The translations under genes were made by a program, and so were the position numbers. Below, piece after piece: positions 10,091 to 21,673 of a stretch of DNA of 64,000 nucleotides; the stretch's first letter is position 1, and the number at the start of each line of letters is the position of its first letter. The notes beneath the pieces were generated by a model. That model worked only from the letters and a program-made list of their open reading frames with translations. It ran no database searches and had not been told where the DNA came from. The stretch comes from Plasmodiophora brassicae (lineage: Eukaryota; Endomyxa; Phytomyxea; Plasmodiophorida; Plasmodiophoridae). The stretch lies in NCBI GenBank assembly GCA_039704465.1, contig JASFAU010000003.1, positions 1,612,001 through 1,676,000 on the forward strand, in the 5' to 3' direction.

Positions 10091-10952
10091 ATGCGATACA
10101 TTGATTCGCCCGAGCTCGAGGGCCTCAACCAGCACCTGTCGGCGGTGGATCTGGGCAATCGTGTCGTGAATGCGCGACTCGAAGCGTACACGTGCCGGCC
10201 GTACAAGGAGGATAAACGCCTTCTGACGGAGATCAATGGGCAATTCGAATCGTCGAACGGCGCGATCTGCAATTCGCCGCTGGGGTCCATGAGGCTGCCG
10301 TCGACACGGAAGCTTCTATCGCAACTGATCTCGACGTTGAACCAGTCGTTCGTCGATTACGATTTCAGCGCCGCGAAACCGGACGATTTCCAGCGCGTGT
10401 CATCCGACGACGCCGCGCTGGCCATCAATATGCACTGCCTGGGGCCGCTCGAGAAATTGCACCCGGACTTGAAGGAGCGGTTCTGGCACACGCTGGACGA
10501 CTTTATCGACCTGAATGCATCTGACATCTTTCAGTATGTGCCAAACCTGGATTCCGACGTATTCACATTGTATGGTTGCGGATCGTGGATGATGATCGAT
10601 GGCTTGCTGTGTTGACCGGTACGGTCGCAGGGGAAAGCTGTTCAGCATCAACTTCTTCATTATCAACCGCAAGAAGCGAAGGCTCGTGTTCTTCGCATGT
10701 GCCGCTGTCAGCGGGATGCATGCTATCAACAGCATGCATCGTCCGATGGAGACGATGATGGATCTGCAAGGTTTGCCAATGACGCGTGTGCTCCCTAGCT
10801 TGCCGCGTCTCAAGTTAACTGTACCAGACGTATCCGAACCCGACGACGACGAATGTGTCAGTAGCGAAGAAGACCTCGGTTGCAGAAACATCGCTTCATC
10901 GTGGCTGGGAAGCGTCACCGTTGTGGATGGCGAGAGCAGCGCGGCAGTCTAA
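10091..10952 (+). CDS. MAF1: MAF1, repressor of RNA polymerase III
   Basis: Exons 10091-10569 and 10631-10952 give 266 aa. MAF1 represses RNA polymerase III transcription under TOR/stress control. Conserved boxes are visible in order: MRYIDSPELEGLNQHL with GNRVVNARLEAYTCRP (box A), LLSQLISTLNQSFVDYDFS with ASDIFQYVPNLDSD (box B), and INFFIINRKKRRLVFFACAA (box C). The C-terminal tail is acidic (DVSEPDDDECVSSEED), as in the family, and rich in Ser for phosphorylation. The intron is 61 nt with a GTATGG donor. The start aligns with the family's N-terminus. Confidence 0.94.
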
Positions 10953-11145
10953 TATTCTTCATGCCAGCGGTTTACTTCCACACGACAGCAATTTTCTACC
11001 AAACTGACAGACGTTTATAGTAAAGCATGACGGAGCATTCCGCCGACTTTTCAAGATGTCGTTCTTGAACGTCGGTTCACGTGCAATGCTAATGTTTCCA
11101 TTCATCATCGCAACGACTACCATTTAACTTGCCGGCTTGCCCGGA

Positions 11146-11781
11146 TCATGACAGGATGACAGCGCCTATCAGGGTCAACACAATTGCCCATGTGGTGCCG
11201 GATAATGCAGGCATTGCTCGGGAATGCACCGAGTCGTCGTCGCAAGTTTGCTTGCGCTTGAACGCCTCGATGGTGCTTGACATATTCTTCGGGTCGTATT
11301 CCTCGCTGGCCTCGAATTCGGCCTGAGTGTGGTATGCCGCGATGAAGTGGGTGGAACCGTCTGCTGTCGCCACCTTAGCGTAGGCGCTTTCTTCAGAGCT
11401 GCATGCCAGCAGAACAAGGTGCTCGGCGACGACATCATCTAGGTCGTCTTGCTGCGATCCACCGCCCGTGCAGAAATTCAGATCACGGTCCGGCCCATCG
11501 CTCGTCGTGACACATTTCGATTGGACCGTCTGTGTTATGACCTTGAAGTCGCAGGTCTTCCCCTGCGTTCGTGGCTGGAGCTCCGTCTCCCACTGGCCCG
11601 TCTCAGGGTTCTGGGTGAACACCCGCGTAACGTTGTTGGATTGGTACACAACCATCGGGTCGTTGTCCGCCTCTTTGACGGAATAGAGGAGCGTGCTGTT
11701 TTCGCATGTGAACACACGCCCTTGGCCGATTGCAGATGCAGCGATGGCCATAGCCAGAGCTCTTAAGTACATTGTCCTCAT
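11146..11781 (-). CDS. Secreted, putatively GPI-anchored protein
   Basis: 211 aa from the ATG at 11781; an in-frame ATG at 11790 is also possible. It has an N-terminal signal peptide (MYLRALAMAIAASAIG), a Cys-containing ectodomain with an N-glycosylation site (NVT), and a C-terminal hydrophobic stretch (TWAIVLTLIGAVILS) ending the protein after Ser/Gly residues, the pattern of GPI attachment. No enzymatic domain is recognised. It lies 142 bp downstream of LCMT1 on the same strand. Confidence 0.68.
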   Translation of the reverse strand: MRTMYLRALAMAIAASAIGQGRVFTCENSTLLYSVKEADNDPMVVYQSNNVTRVFTQNPETGQWETELQPRTQGKTCDFKVITQTVQSKCVTTSDGPDRDLNFCTGGGSQQDDLDDVVAEHLVLLACSSEESAYAKVATADGSTHFIAAYHTQAEFEASEEYDPKNMSSTIEAFKRKQTCDDDSVHSRAMPALSGTTWAIVLTLIGAVILS

Positions 11782-11923
11782 GGGAGACATGTGGCACGCG
11801 ACCTCCTCGGAATGCGCGTCTGCTATAAGACTGGCTTGAGTCACGTGAAGGTCTGTGTCCAGGTCAACTGCAGGTCAGAAGGTACCGGCGCATGGGCCCT
11901 ATGCAGAGCGGAAACCGACTTGG

Positions 11924-13120
11924 TCATGTATTGGTGCACGATGCGGCGGCTTGCAACCGAGAAAACGTGGGTTGCGACAAGAACCTCTCCGACGTCCCCG
12001 CCAGGCATATGCAGTAATGCGATTGAATAAGATGCCATTCCTCAAACTCATCGAAAAGCTCGAGTCGTTCTATTCGCTTGACTTCATCCCTGTCAAGTAC
12101 GCGGCCCTTTCTGCACATTAACAACGCACCGCAAGGGCGAAAGGGGCACACTCTTACGTGAACGGAAATCATGTCGACCGCATACGCGTGTGCCCAACCG
12201 CCCGACAGAAACCTTTGTTCCTGGGCTTGCAGCGTTGGATGGGCGTCTATCGAACGCAGAGGGCATCCCCGATTTCGCAGGTTGTCGCACATGGTCCTCC
12301 CGAACGGATCGTCAGGCAGGATTTGTTCATACAGGACAAACGCCACATCCGAATCTGTTGCACAGCGGTATAAGCACATCCGTTTCTCAACGTGTACAAG
12401 GCTGCAACCGACGGAATGTTCTCGGGATCCATTGTACGAGCGCGTCAGCAGGCCCGGCATCCATGTACACGAGAACACACTCGCTTAGGAACAGAGTTGG
12501 AACCGTGAAGCTGACGCCAGCCTTCCGTAGCGCTGCTTCCAAGCCGGGGAGATCGCGCAAATCAGCTCCGACCAGAACGTAACGTTCGTTCCGAATAAAT
12601 GCCGATGAGCCATCATCGCCAGATTCGTACTTGCCGAGCACGTCGGCCAGCAGTGGCGTGTCTTGGATCAGAGTCCGCTTCTTCATACAAACCGTCGGGA
12701 AGTCCACCTCGACGTAGACCGTCGGTGCCAACGAGTGCGCCGTCATGGTAAAGACCAATGTATCAAATCCACCTGCACCACAGTGAATCCCTAATCGAAC
12801 CTTGTGCAATAGAAATCAGCAGTACCGCCCAAGGAGATGATTTGCGATTGCAACTGATCAGCCCGACATTTCTGTACAAACTGAACGGCCACGTCCCGGA
12901 TGGCGGCGACGCGCGTGAAGTACCCGCGATTGATCAGCGGGGCGCGTCGTGTCGGGTGGGATCGTCGTGCCAGCGCCTCCACATACGGATCGACGAAATA
13001 GCCAAGGGCGGCCGCGGACGCCTTGCTCAGCACGGCGTCGTCAGCTGTATCCTGGACGGCCTGATCGGACCCCATCGGCAGCCGCCGTTGACGACGCAGA
13101 CCGCCGCCAGACGTCGGCAT
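11924..13120 (-). CDS. LCMT1: Leucine carboxyl methyltransferase 1 (PP2A)
   Basis: Minus-strand exons 13120-12826, 12772-12413, 12354-12158 and 12106-11924 give 344 aa. The enzyme methylates the C-terminal leucine of the PP2A catalytic subunit. Family blocks are VQDTADDAVLSKASAAALGY, APLINRGYFTR, the SAM loop SLGGGFDTLVF (restored by splicing), YVEVDFP, SECVLVYMD, VLYEQILPDDPFGRTM and the C-terminal RIERLELFDEFEEW..IQSHYCICLA. Introns are 53, 58 and 51 nt; the second and third junctions were chosen by frame and conservation. The start at 13120 leaves a short basic leader before VQDT, as is usual. Confidence 0.92.
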
Positions 13121-13504
13121 CCGCAAATGGTGGCCCACCGGTATGCCGAAAACGTCAACCAGTTGGTTGCACCCGCGTTGTCAGGGTATGACGTCGACTT
13201 CCTGTTAACTGTATCCAGCGCAGAACCTGTGGGATGGCGAACAGCAAGTCCGCTTGACCTTAGTACATCTGCGTTGTAGAGACAGCAAACTGGCTCCAAA
13301 TCCAGGTTGTTGCACACCGAACGCGGTCGTGCTGATCGGCGTGGTACCTGATGTTGCAACGAAACAAGGATTCGGCGTCGAGTGGCTGAAAGTTTCCATA
13401 GGCATCGGCAGGTTTGACGCTAGCTGTTTTTGGACCTGAGGCTGCGCCATGCAGAGTCGACGCCGCCGAAGCTGACCACGGAGGGCCAGGTTGCGTCAGT
13501 CACG
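13121..13504. promoter_or_regulatory. Divergent region between LCMT1 and SPG1
   Basis: 384 bp between divergent genes. It contains an ATG-initiated 81-codon minus frame (13450-13205) rich in Ser/Thr/Pro with no family resemblance. It could be a small gene or chance. No other structure is seen. Confidence 0.35.
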
Positions 13505-14364
13505 ATGTCGACGACCCCACCGGCTAGCAACTCGGCGTCGTCGGGCGCTTTCAGCGAGCAGACGAAGAAGCTGGTCATCAAGGTCGGCATGATTGGCGAT
13601 TCGCAAACAGGTTCGTTGTATGCGCGCGGCTGTGAAGATTGCGCGCCCTAATGGGAGAGCATGCAGGCAAAACCAGTTTGATGGTGAAGTACGTCGAAGG
13701 TCGTTTCGATGAGGACTATATCCAGACGCTTGGTACGTTTACGGTCCATGAGTAATGTCGGCACAGGCCTTACAGTTGCTTTTCTGGTAGGCGTGAACTT
13801 TATGGAGAAGACCATAAATTTACGCAACCTGGAGATTACCTTCAGTATCTGGGACCTTGGCGGCCAACAGGAGTACCTGCATATGTTGCCGTTGGTCTGC
13901 AATGATGCAGTGGCGTTACTGTTTATGTTCGATCTATGCCGGAAGTCGACCCTGACTGCTGTCAAGGAATGGTATAGACAGGCGCGCAAGCTCAACAAGG
14001 TTGCTTGTACTTGACTTCATCTATGTGCTGGAATTTACGTTGAAACTTCTTCTATTAGAGCGCTGTCCCATTCTTGATCGGGACGAAATACGATGTCTTC
14101 GCTAAAGCCAGCATGGAGACGAAGGAGGACATAACGAAGCAGGTTAGCATTTGGTTCAGATCCTCCCTCATCTGAAAGTTTAACTTCCAATACCTTCAGG
14201 CCCGGAAGTTTGCGAAAGCGATGAAGGCGCCACTGATATTCTGCTCTGCATCACATGCCATCAACGTGAAGAAAATTTACAAGATCATCATTTCGAAGGT
14301 GTTCGAATTACAGTGCACTGTCGAAAAGATTGAAACCATCGGTGATCCGATTATTGAATATTAA
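13505..14364 (+). CDS. SPG1: Spg1/Tem1-type septation GTPase
   Basis: Five exons, 13505-13610, 13667-13732, 13791-13999, 14059-14142 and 14200-14364, give 209 aa. Spg1/Tem1 is the Ras-like GTPase that triggers the septation/mitotic exit network at spindle poles. Motifs: P-loop GDSQTGKTSLM (rebuilt by intron 1), YVEGRFDEDYIQTLG, switch II WDLGGQQEYLHMLPLVC, GTKYD for guanine recognition, ARKFAKAMKAPLIFCSASHA, and the family tail VEKIETIGDPIIEY. Introns are 56, 58, 59 and 57 nt. The N-terminal Ser/Thr-rich leader of about 22 residues is not conserved. Confidence 0.95.
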
Positions 14365-14407
14365 ACCCGCACTCCAGTCCCTCCATCCAACTTGGACATC
14401 GTTCTAG

Positions 14408-14432
14408 TGACGTCACCGTTTGCGTGACGTCA
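14408..14432. promoter_or_regulatory. Paired CRE-like palindromes (TGACGTCA x2)
   Basis: Two perfect TGACGTCA palindromes at 14408-14415 and 14425-14432, 17 bp apart start to start, lie in the 144-bp gap between SPG1 and the CAP-domain gene, 77 bp before its ATG. They mirror the pair at 6941-6964. Confidence 0.5.
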
Positions 14433-14508
14433 TGCGCGACATCTTCCATGATCTCCGATTGCAATTGTCGATTCCTGAAAACCGCTTGTGTTCCAATTCC
14501 CAGGCGCC

Positions 14509-15102
14509 ATGCCAGCCGCACACGTGTTCGTCGGCGCTCTAGTCGCGTTGCTTGCCACAGATGCATGCGCTCTGTCCCTGCTCCGTCCGTCTGACTCTGA
14601 CCTGATTGTCAGTCTGCACAATTCCTATCGTGCGAAAGTTCAACCCGCCGCGTCGAATATGCGCGGTCTGAAGTGGAGCCCCGTGCTGGCAGCGTCCGCT
14701 CAGGATGTCGCTGACAAATGCCCCACGAAACACAGCGTCACAGTGTACGGCGAGAATATCGTGTACGGGTCACCGTTCCTCGATATCAGGGCGTGGCACG
14801 ACAAGTGGGGCTCGGAAGCGGCCAACTTTGACTACCAAGGCGGCGGGCGTTGCAGGTCTGGCGATTGTGGGCACTACGTGCAGATGGTATGGGCGGCAGC
14901 TGGTGAATTCGGATGCGGCGTCAAGCAGTGCCCCAACATCACCATCGGCGCCATCAAGTCAAGCACAGCCCAGATCGTCGTCTGCCACTACAGCTCGAAA
15001 GTCTACTCCAATGCGCTGCCTTATACCGCTGGACCCAGCTGCTCGGCCTGCCCGGTCGGCTCCACGTGCGCCCCAGGATCGTCACTCTGCGTCACGAATT
15101 GA
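14509..15102 (+). CDS. Secreted CAP/PR-1/SCP-domain protein
   Basis: Single exon, 197 aa. The signal peptide is AAHVFVGALVALLATDACA. The CAP domain has LHNSYRAKVQPAASNMRGLKWS, the GENIVYGS motif, CGHYVQMVWAA (with the conserved His) and IVVCHYS. The C-terminal SCSACPVGSTCAPGSSLC is a short Cys-rich tail probably forming disulfides. CAP proteins are secreted sterol/lipid-binding or defence-related proteins in fungi, plants and animals. The CRE pair 77 bp upstream suggests bZIP control. Overall length fits a compact family member. Confidence 0.92.
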   Translation: MPAAHVFVGALVALLATDACALSLLRPSDSDLIVSLHNSYRAKVQPAASNMRGLKWSPVLAASAQDVADKCPTKHSVTVYGENIVYGSPFLDIRAWHDKWGSEAANFDYQGGGRCRSGDCGHYVQMVWAAAGEFGCGVKQCPNITIGAIKSSTAQIVVCHYSSKVYSNALPYTAGPSCSACPVGSTCAPGSSLCVTN

Positions 15103-15375
15103 CAGACCTCACGAAACCAATACAGAATCGGATCACACCAGACCCTGGCAAGCAACGTGTTGTGGGCCAGCGGATAAAGTGCCACGCCAGTCGCCACCCA
15201 AATTTAGGCCTATGGCTGACGCGGAGTTGCAGCGGGGCGGGCACGGCGAGGGTGCCACTTGAGGGCGCCCAGGGCACGTCGACGACGCCGTGGCGCAAAT
15301 CCGCCCCGGGGCGGCGTCCCAGTTCGAAGCTGCCGCCACAGAACCAGTGGTGCACCTGCCGTATTGTGGTCGACA

Positions 15376-16134
15376 ATGAGCAACGGCAATGGGTTCATCG
15401 TCATCGATGAGGAGCGTCGCCGGGCGCTGCACGATGCACTGGCCGAGACCGAACGCCGACTGGTTACCCTGGCGGAGACGCTCGACACGGATTCCAAGTC
15501 ATGGCGCCACGTCAAGCGGATCGGTGACGTCAACATATACAAGTACCTGAATGCGCCACCGACGGGATCGCCGTCGCTCTCGGTGATGATGTCGGAGACG
15601 ACGATCACTGCGTCACCGGAACAGATCATGCAGTACATCACATCGGATTTCTTCGCCTACCTCAAGGCCATCGACGAAATGTTGATCCAAGCCGTATACC
15701 TGTATCCGCCACCTGCAGCAACCAGCGGCCTGCGCCTGTTCAGGTCGGAATACGCGCTTCCTTGGCCCTGCACGAACCGCGACTTCGTTGTTGCACAGCG
15801 TGTAAGCGCACGTCGAATGTACTCGTGGGGTTTACGTTGACATGACTTGCTGGAACAGTGCCGAACAGACGTTCGCGGCGCTCGCGAATACTACACCAGC
15901 ACGGCAACGTCATTCGAACACCCAGATGTTCGCGAGGTGAGCAAGTTCGTCCGCGGGCACGTCAACGGAACGCAGACGATGTGGTGGCCTGTCGACGAAT
16001 CCCGATCCACGTGCCAAGTCCGAAACATATTCCATGTCGACCCGAAAGGCGACCTCCCTACTGTGATCGTCAACCAGTCCAGCGTTAGCCAGGGTGCCAA
16101 CCTTGAACGTTTCGCGAAAATCTTCTCCAAGTGA
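15376..16134 (+). CDS. START-domain lipid-binding protein
   Basis: Exons 15376-15801 and 15859-16134 (57-nt intron, GTAAGC donor) give 233 aa. After a short N-terminal helix (ALHDALAETERRLVTLAETL) comes a START-like fold: WRHVKRIGDVNIYKYL, then SPEQIMQYI-like positions, PWPCTNRDFVVAQR, SFEHPDV, and FHVDPKGDLPTVIVN before the C-terminal helix. START proteins bind and transfer lipids or sterols between membranes. No membrane segment or signal peptide is seen, so it is probably cytosolic. The ligand cannot be predicted. Confidence 0.82.
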
Positions 16135-16383
16135 CCATCACGTTTGGCTGGCGGGATCGTCCCAGCTTCTGCTCTACTACTCTAGCGTTATAATAGTGCT
16201 TGCCTGACACTACACTACTGGATGGCTACATAAAGCGAGCTATCCGCCTATCCCGGCATGCGGTGTTTGCGTGAGTGACGTGGCAAAATTAGATCAATGT
16301 CCGTCGCATAAATCAGTCTTTTTCCAAGACGGGTTTGGGAGGAGGCGCAACGTCGGCGGCGTAGCCGGCGGTCGGTCGAGCTG

Positions 16384-19300
16384 ATGCTGACCAAGTTCGA
16401 GACAAAGAGCAGCCGGGTAAAGGGGCTAGCGTTCCACCCGAAGCGACCATGGATCTTGTGTTCGCTGCACTCCGGCGCGATTCAGCTGTGGGACTATCGA
16501 ATGGAGACGATGATTGATAAGTTCGAGGAGCACGACGGGCCAGTTCGCGGCGTCGATTTCCATCTAACGCAGCCGCTGTTCGTGTCTGGTGGCGACGATT
16601 CGAAGATCCGCGTCTGGAATTACCAAATGCGGCGATGCTTGTTCCATCTGACGGGGCACCTCGATTATATTCGTACGGTTAAGTTCCATCACGAATATCC
16701 CTGGATACTGTCCGCGTCTGACGACCAGACAATCCGGATATGGAACTGGCAATCGCGGTCCTGTGTCTCTGTCCTCACGGGGCACAATCACTACGTCATG
16801 TGCGCCCAATTCCATCCGTCCGAGGACCTTATCCTGTCCGCGTCCCTTGATCAGGTTTGGTATAGTCGCCGTGTGTTGCGTTCGAGCTGATTCAAATCCT
16901 CGCTTGCAGACCGTGCGTGTTTGGGACATTGCTGGCTTGCGGAAGAAGACCGTATTCTCTGCCACGGGAAGCGCGCCGTCTCGTGAATTCCAGGACCGTC
17001 GTGCCGGGTCCGGGACAAACCAAGACCTGTTCTCTACCAATGATTTTGTCGTGAAATATGTCCTGGAAGGCCATCAACGCGGAGTGAACTGGGCATCGTT
17101 CCATCCGAAATTGCCCCTTATCGTGTCTGGTGCGGACGACCGAGAAGTGAAACTCTGGCGAATGTCCGACGTCAAGGCGTGGGAAGTTGACACGATGCGA
17201 GGCCACATCAACAACGTGTCCTGCGTTATTTTCCACCCGCGCCAGGAGGTCATCATATCGAACTCGGAAGACAAATCCATCCGTGTCTGGGACATGTCGC
17301 GTCAGTCGCCTCCGCAGTCGCTGCGACGAGAGACTGATCGCTACTGGATTCTTGCCGCGCATCCAACACTGAACATTCTTGCTGCTGGTCATGATTCGGG
17401 TATGTTCATGTTCAAACTGCAACGCGAACGGCCTCCATTCGATACCCATCGTTCCCTGTGCTATTACTACTTCAACCGCCAGGTCCGCCTCCACGATTTC
17501 CAATCGGGCTCGGAATCCGTCGTATGCGGTACGCGCCGCCAGACGTCGGCATCGTAGGTGCTGTCTCGTTGTATTCGTAACCTAGTCTAATATGGTCCCA
17601 GATCACTATCAGCGAAAGACGCTACTCGCTTCCTGCGTTACAATTCCATGAACAACGCTGAAATTAACATCCTGCTTCTGTCCGACGCCGATGGCGGCAC
17701 GTACGAACTCTACACAATTGCGCAGGACGCACTTGGACAAGACATTCAGCCTCAACGTGGCCTTGGGAATGCGGCCTGCTTTGTATCTCGCAATCGTTTC
17801 GCCGTGCTTTCGCAAGGGTCGCGTCTCGTTCTGAAGAACTTTGCCAACGAGCCGAAGCGAACAGTCGACCTACCCATTTCGAACGTCGTCAACCTATTCC
17901 CTGCCGGCGTGGGACGTGTTCTCTTGGTATGCAGTGACAAAGTGCTGCTGTTTGATATCGAGGCTCGCAAGGTCCTAGGAGAAGTGTCCGTTCAAGCGCG
18001 ATGCCCTGTGAAGACGATTGTGTGGAGCAGAGACAGAAAATACTGCGCCATCGTGTCCAAGTTTGTTATCTACATTTGCGGCGGCGCCGACCTAGCTGAT
18101 ATCGCCACGCTCACAGAGAACGCTCGCATCAAGGTTCGTAGTCGGCTGCTGTACAACCTTGAACGACTGGTGCTAATAGCTGGTCACAGGGTGGTGCTTG
18201 GGACACCGATGGTGTATTCATTTACACGACGTCGAACCACATCAAGTACTGCCTCTCTACTGGTGACTCCGGTATCATTCGGACTCTTGATGTGCCCGTG
18301 TACATTACCGGCGTTCGTGGGCCCGGTGGCTCCACAGTGGACTGCTTGGATCGTGATGGCCAGGCGTGCAGCTTTACTGTGGACAACACTGAAGCAGTTT
18401 TCAAATCTGCCCTCCTGGCGCGGCGGTATGATGACGTTCGTCGTATCATCCAGTCCAACAAACTGGTTGGTCAATCGATAATCGGCTATCTTCAAGACAA
18501 GGGCTTTCCGGAAGTGGCGCTTTTCTTTGTTAAAGACGAGCGCACGAAGTTCGCCCTCGCCGTTCAATGTGGAAACATTGACATTGCTTTGGAGTGTGCG
18601 CAAACGTTACAGACGACCGATTGTTGGGCGCAACTGGCTCAGGCAAGCAGGTGTCGTCCCACCAATATCGCATATCGCTGACAAGTGTTTGCAGGCTGCT
18701 CTAAGGCAAGGCAATTTGCAGGTTGTCGAATTAGCCTACCAGAAATCACGTCAGTACGACAAACTGTCGTTGCTGTACTTGGTCACGGGTGACACTGCCA
18801 AGCTTTCAAAGATGCTGCACATCGCCCAGATGCGGGAAGATGCACAGTCCCGTTTCCACCACTCTCTGATGCTTGGAAATGTCGAAGAGCGCGTCGGCGT
18901 GTTAGAGCAGACTGGCAACAGTGCATTGGCTTACATTGTCGCGAAATCGCATTCTCTCTCCGATCGTGCCGATGAACTTCATGCGAAACTTGAAGGCGCT
19001 GAAATTGCTGACGTACCCGGGGCCTCGCTTCTTCTCCCTCCGATGCCAATTGCACTTGGGAGCAACTGGCCACGAGTACACGTCGCCCGAGGATACTTCG
19101 ACGGCCAGGCTGGGGCTGACGGTAGACCTTGTTTGCTGATCTGCAGGTTCCTATGAGGTGATACTTTTGGGTGCTAGGGCAATACGAGATCGTGGAGCAC
19201 CCAGAGGAGGCTGATTCCCCTACAGCTGCGGGCCCTGTTGATGTTGATGTCAGCGGATGGGGTGGCGCTGAGGGAGAGGTTGGAGAGGATGATCTGATGC

Positions 19301-20435
19301 TTGATGTCCCAGCAATGGAGCCCGGCGGTTGGGGAGACGATCTTCAACTCGATTCGTTGCCTGAAGTGCCAATCTCGACGTCGTCTGCTCAGCATGTTGA
19401 CTACTTTGTCATGCCAACAGTTGGGCATGGGTTTGCGCGCCGATGGCTGGATTCGGCAGCGCTTCCGTGTGATTTTATTGCCGCTGGCGAAGTACAGCTT
19501 GCTCGCAAGGCACTCGAACGAATGATCGGGGTTGTGGACTACCGGCCATTGCAGGTTTGTTGAGTTGCCGGTGTACTTCGCATCCTTTACCGATAGTCAT
19601 TTAGGAGCACGCGACAACGATCAGCGAATCGTGCCGAATCAGTGTTCCTGGTCTCCCGGGAACGTCTTCGTGGTCACTCGGCCTTGGGGACTCCCACCCG
19701 GTTCATGCGTTGAATATGGCGGCGTGCCAGCGAAGAATGACCGAGGGCTATCGCCTCTTTATGGACACATCGTCACTGGAGGATGCTGCTCGTGCATTCC
19801 GATCGGCTCTTGCCGTCATCCCTCTGCTGGAGGCCAGGACTCGTGCGCAGGCGAAGGAGGCTCAGGATGCCGCTCTCGTATGCAAGGAGTACATTACCGC
19901 AGCGAGACTGGGCATTGCCAAGAACGACCCCGCCGCCGACGACAACAGGAAATGCGAGCTCGCCGCGCTGCTGACATGCTGCCGGCTTCAACCCGTGCAC
20001 ACGTTCCTTGCGTTGTACTCTGCTGTTGGGCAAGCCATGAAGCTCCGAAACTTTCACCTCGCAGGTACGATCGTACCCGCTGACGAGGTCCGCCGTTAAC
20101 TGACTTTCGTTCCAGGCCACTGCGCTCGATCGTTCTTAGACCTATCGCGGTCTCATCGGCTGCCTCGAAGTCTCGAGGCCGCTGTCGACAAGTTGAAGCA
20201 GGTGGCCCGGCACTGTGACCAGAACGACACCGACGCGTCGCCGCTGTCCTTCGACCCGTCGCTGCCTGTGAAGATCGATACCGCTGGTCTGAGGGCCCTC
20301 TCGGGTGACAACGTCATCCGCTGCCCGTTCTGCCAGTCGGAATACAGTCCCAGCCAGAAGGCCGGATCGGTCTGCGTCACGTGCCAGATCGCCGGTGTCG
20401 GGAACAACGCCCAAGGCCTGTTCGCCAATGTCTGA
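16384..20435 (+). CDS. COPA: Coatomer subunit alpha (COPI)
   Basis: Eight exons, 16384-16854, 16910-17553, 17602-18133, 18190-18642, 18695-19121, 19178-19554, 19605-20064 and 20116-20435, give 1227 aa, the family length. The first 320 residues are WD repeats ([39 protein letters not shown]) that bind KKXX cargo. They are followed by the second propeller and alpha-solenoid ([40 protein letters not shown]), an acidic linker, and the C-terminal epsilon-COP-binding domain with [20 protein letters not shown]. The subunit acts in Golgi-to-ER COPI vesicles. Introns are 48-56 nt; the one at 18643-18694 uses a GC donor. Some C-terminal stretches (about 19605-19710) are divergent. Confidence 0.96.
18643..18694 (+). 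other. GC-AG intron in COPA
   Basis: A 52-nt intron with donor CAG|GCAAGC and acceptor TTGCAG. Only this donor keeps phase 0 between WAQLAQ and [12 protein letters not shown]; the nearby GT at 18651 gives the wrong phase. Confidence 0.8.
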
Positions 20436-20635
20436 ACCGAGCACATGTCCCCAGCCGACCCGTCTCCGTACCAATACATTCTGCCTGCGATCCAGTGACC
20501 GTTCATGGTGCAACCCTTACGTATCGTCGTCTTTCTGACTGTCACAGGCCCCTCCGCCTGCGTTACTACTGTGGGTTGGCCAGTGACCGCGCCCCCACTG
20601 GTTTCAGTCATCGTTTCTGCCGGTGCCATCCCGCG

Positions 20636-21661
20636 ATGGAACTGTCGACTCCCCTTCTGTCGCCGACCTCAGCTAGGCGGGATCAGTGCGGCCAGCGTTT
20701 GATCCGGGTTGGGACGGCCGTCGTGTACGTCCTGGCGCTGGCGCTGGTCGCCCTGATCATGGGCGTCGTCGTGTTCATCATCGCGCAGGCGAACCCGATC
20801 GAGATCCCGGAGGATTCCGTCAACTCGTTCTGGGGCATCTCGTACAACCCTGCCAGGGCCAATCAGTGGTGCCCCACCGTCGACCAGGTCGTCGAAGATC
20901 TGCGCCTGTTAGCACCCATGACGACGCGCTTGCGAACGTACGGGTCGGGTTGCCACCTGGAGGCGATCCTGGGCGCCCTCGAGAAGCACCACGACGAGTT
21001 CAGCCACTTCCGCCTCATGGTCGGCATCCAGCTGACGTCCAGCAACGACGGCAACCAGGGCGCCATTCGCGAGATGTTCCGCATCATCAAGAAGCACAGC
21101 ACGCGGCAGATCGACACGATCTCGGTCGGCAACGAGGTCGTCCTCAGGCACACGCTGGCCGTCGACACGCTCATCAACCTCATCCGCCAGGTTCGCAACG
21201 AACTCGGCAAGCAGTACCTGACGCGAATCGCGGTCGTCACGGTTGACGTCCTGAAGACGTTCACGCATAACCCGCGCCTGGTGCACGAGGTCGACTACGT
21301 GGTTGCCAACCTGCACCCGTACTTCGTGCAAGGCCTGGACGCGAGCCAGGCGGCCGGCGTCACGTTCAGCCAGCTGCACGAGCTGCAGGACAGGGCGCTG
21401 GACAAGCCGATCATCATCGGGGAGACGGGGTGGCCCTCGAGCGGCGATGCTCCGCGGACGTCGATCGCCGCCTACAACACGTACATGAAGGAGTTCATCT
21501 GCCAGGCCACCAGGGCCAACATCCACTTCTACTGGTTCGAGGCGTTCGACGCCGCCTGGAAGACGGGCGTCGACGAGATCGAACGGCACTGGGGCGTCTT
21601 CGACTCAGACCGACATAACAAGTCGGGGCTGGCCCTGCCCCCGTTCAACGACTGTAATTAA
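20636..21661 (+). CDS. Membrane-anchored GH17 beta-1,3-glucanase
   Basis: Single exon, 341 aa. A short basic cytoplasmic N-terminus precedes one membrane anchor (VLALALVALIMGVVVFIIA), giving type II topology with the enzyme outside. The GH17 domain starts FWGISYNPARANQWCPT and holds the acid/base Glu in ISVGNEVVLRH and the nucleophile Glu in IIIGETGWPSSG. IHFYWFEAFDAAWK and HWGVFDSDR complete the family signature. Fungal members cut or transglycosylate wall beta-1,3-glucan. It follows COPA by about 200 bp and converges with the GSTK gene. Confidence 0.93.
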   Translation: MELSTPLLSPTSARRDQCGQRLIRVGTAVVYVLALALVALIMGVVVFIIAQANPIEIPEDSVNSFWGISYNPARANQWCPTVDQVVEDLRLLAPMTTRLRTYGSGCHLEAILGALEKHHDEFSHFRLMVGIQLTSSNDGNQGAIREMFRIIKKHSTRQIDTISVGNEVVLRHTLAVDTLINLIRQVRNELGKQYLTRIAVVTVDVLKTFTHNPRLVHEVDYVVANLHPYFVQGLDASQAAGVTFSQLHELQDRALDKPIIIGETGWPSSGDAPRTSIAAYNTYMKEFICQATRANIHFYWFEAFDAAWKTGVDEIERHWGVFDSDRHNKSGLALPPFNDCN

Positions 21662-21673
21662 AACGTGTGTCGA

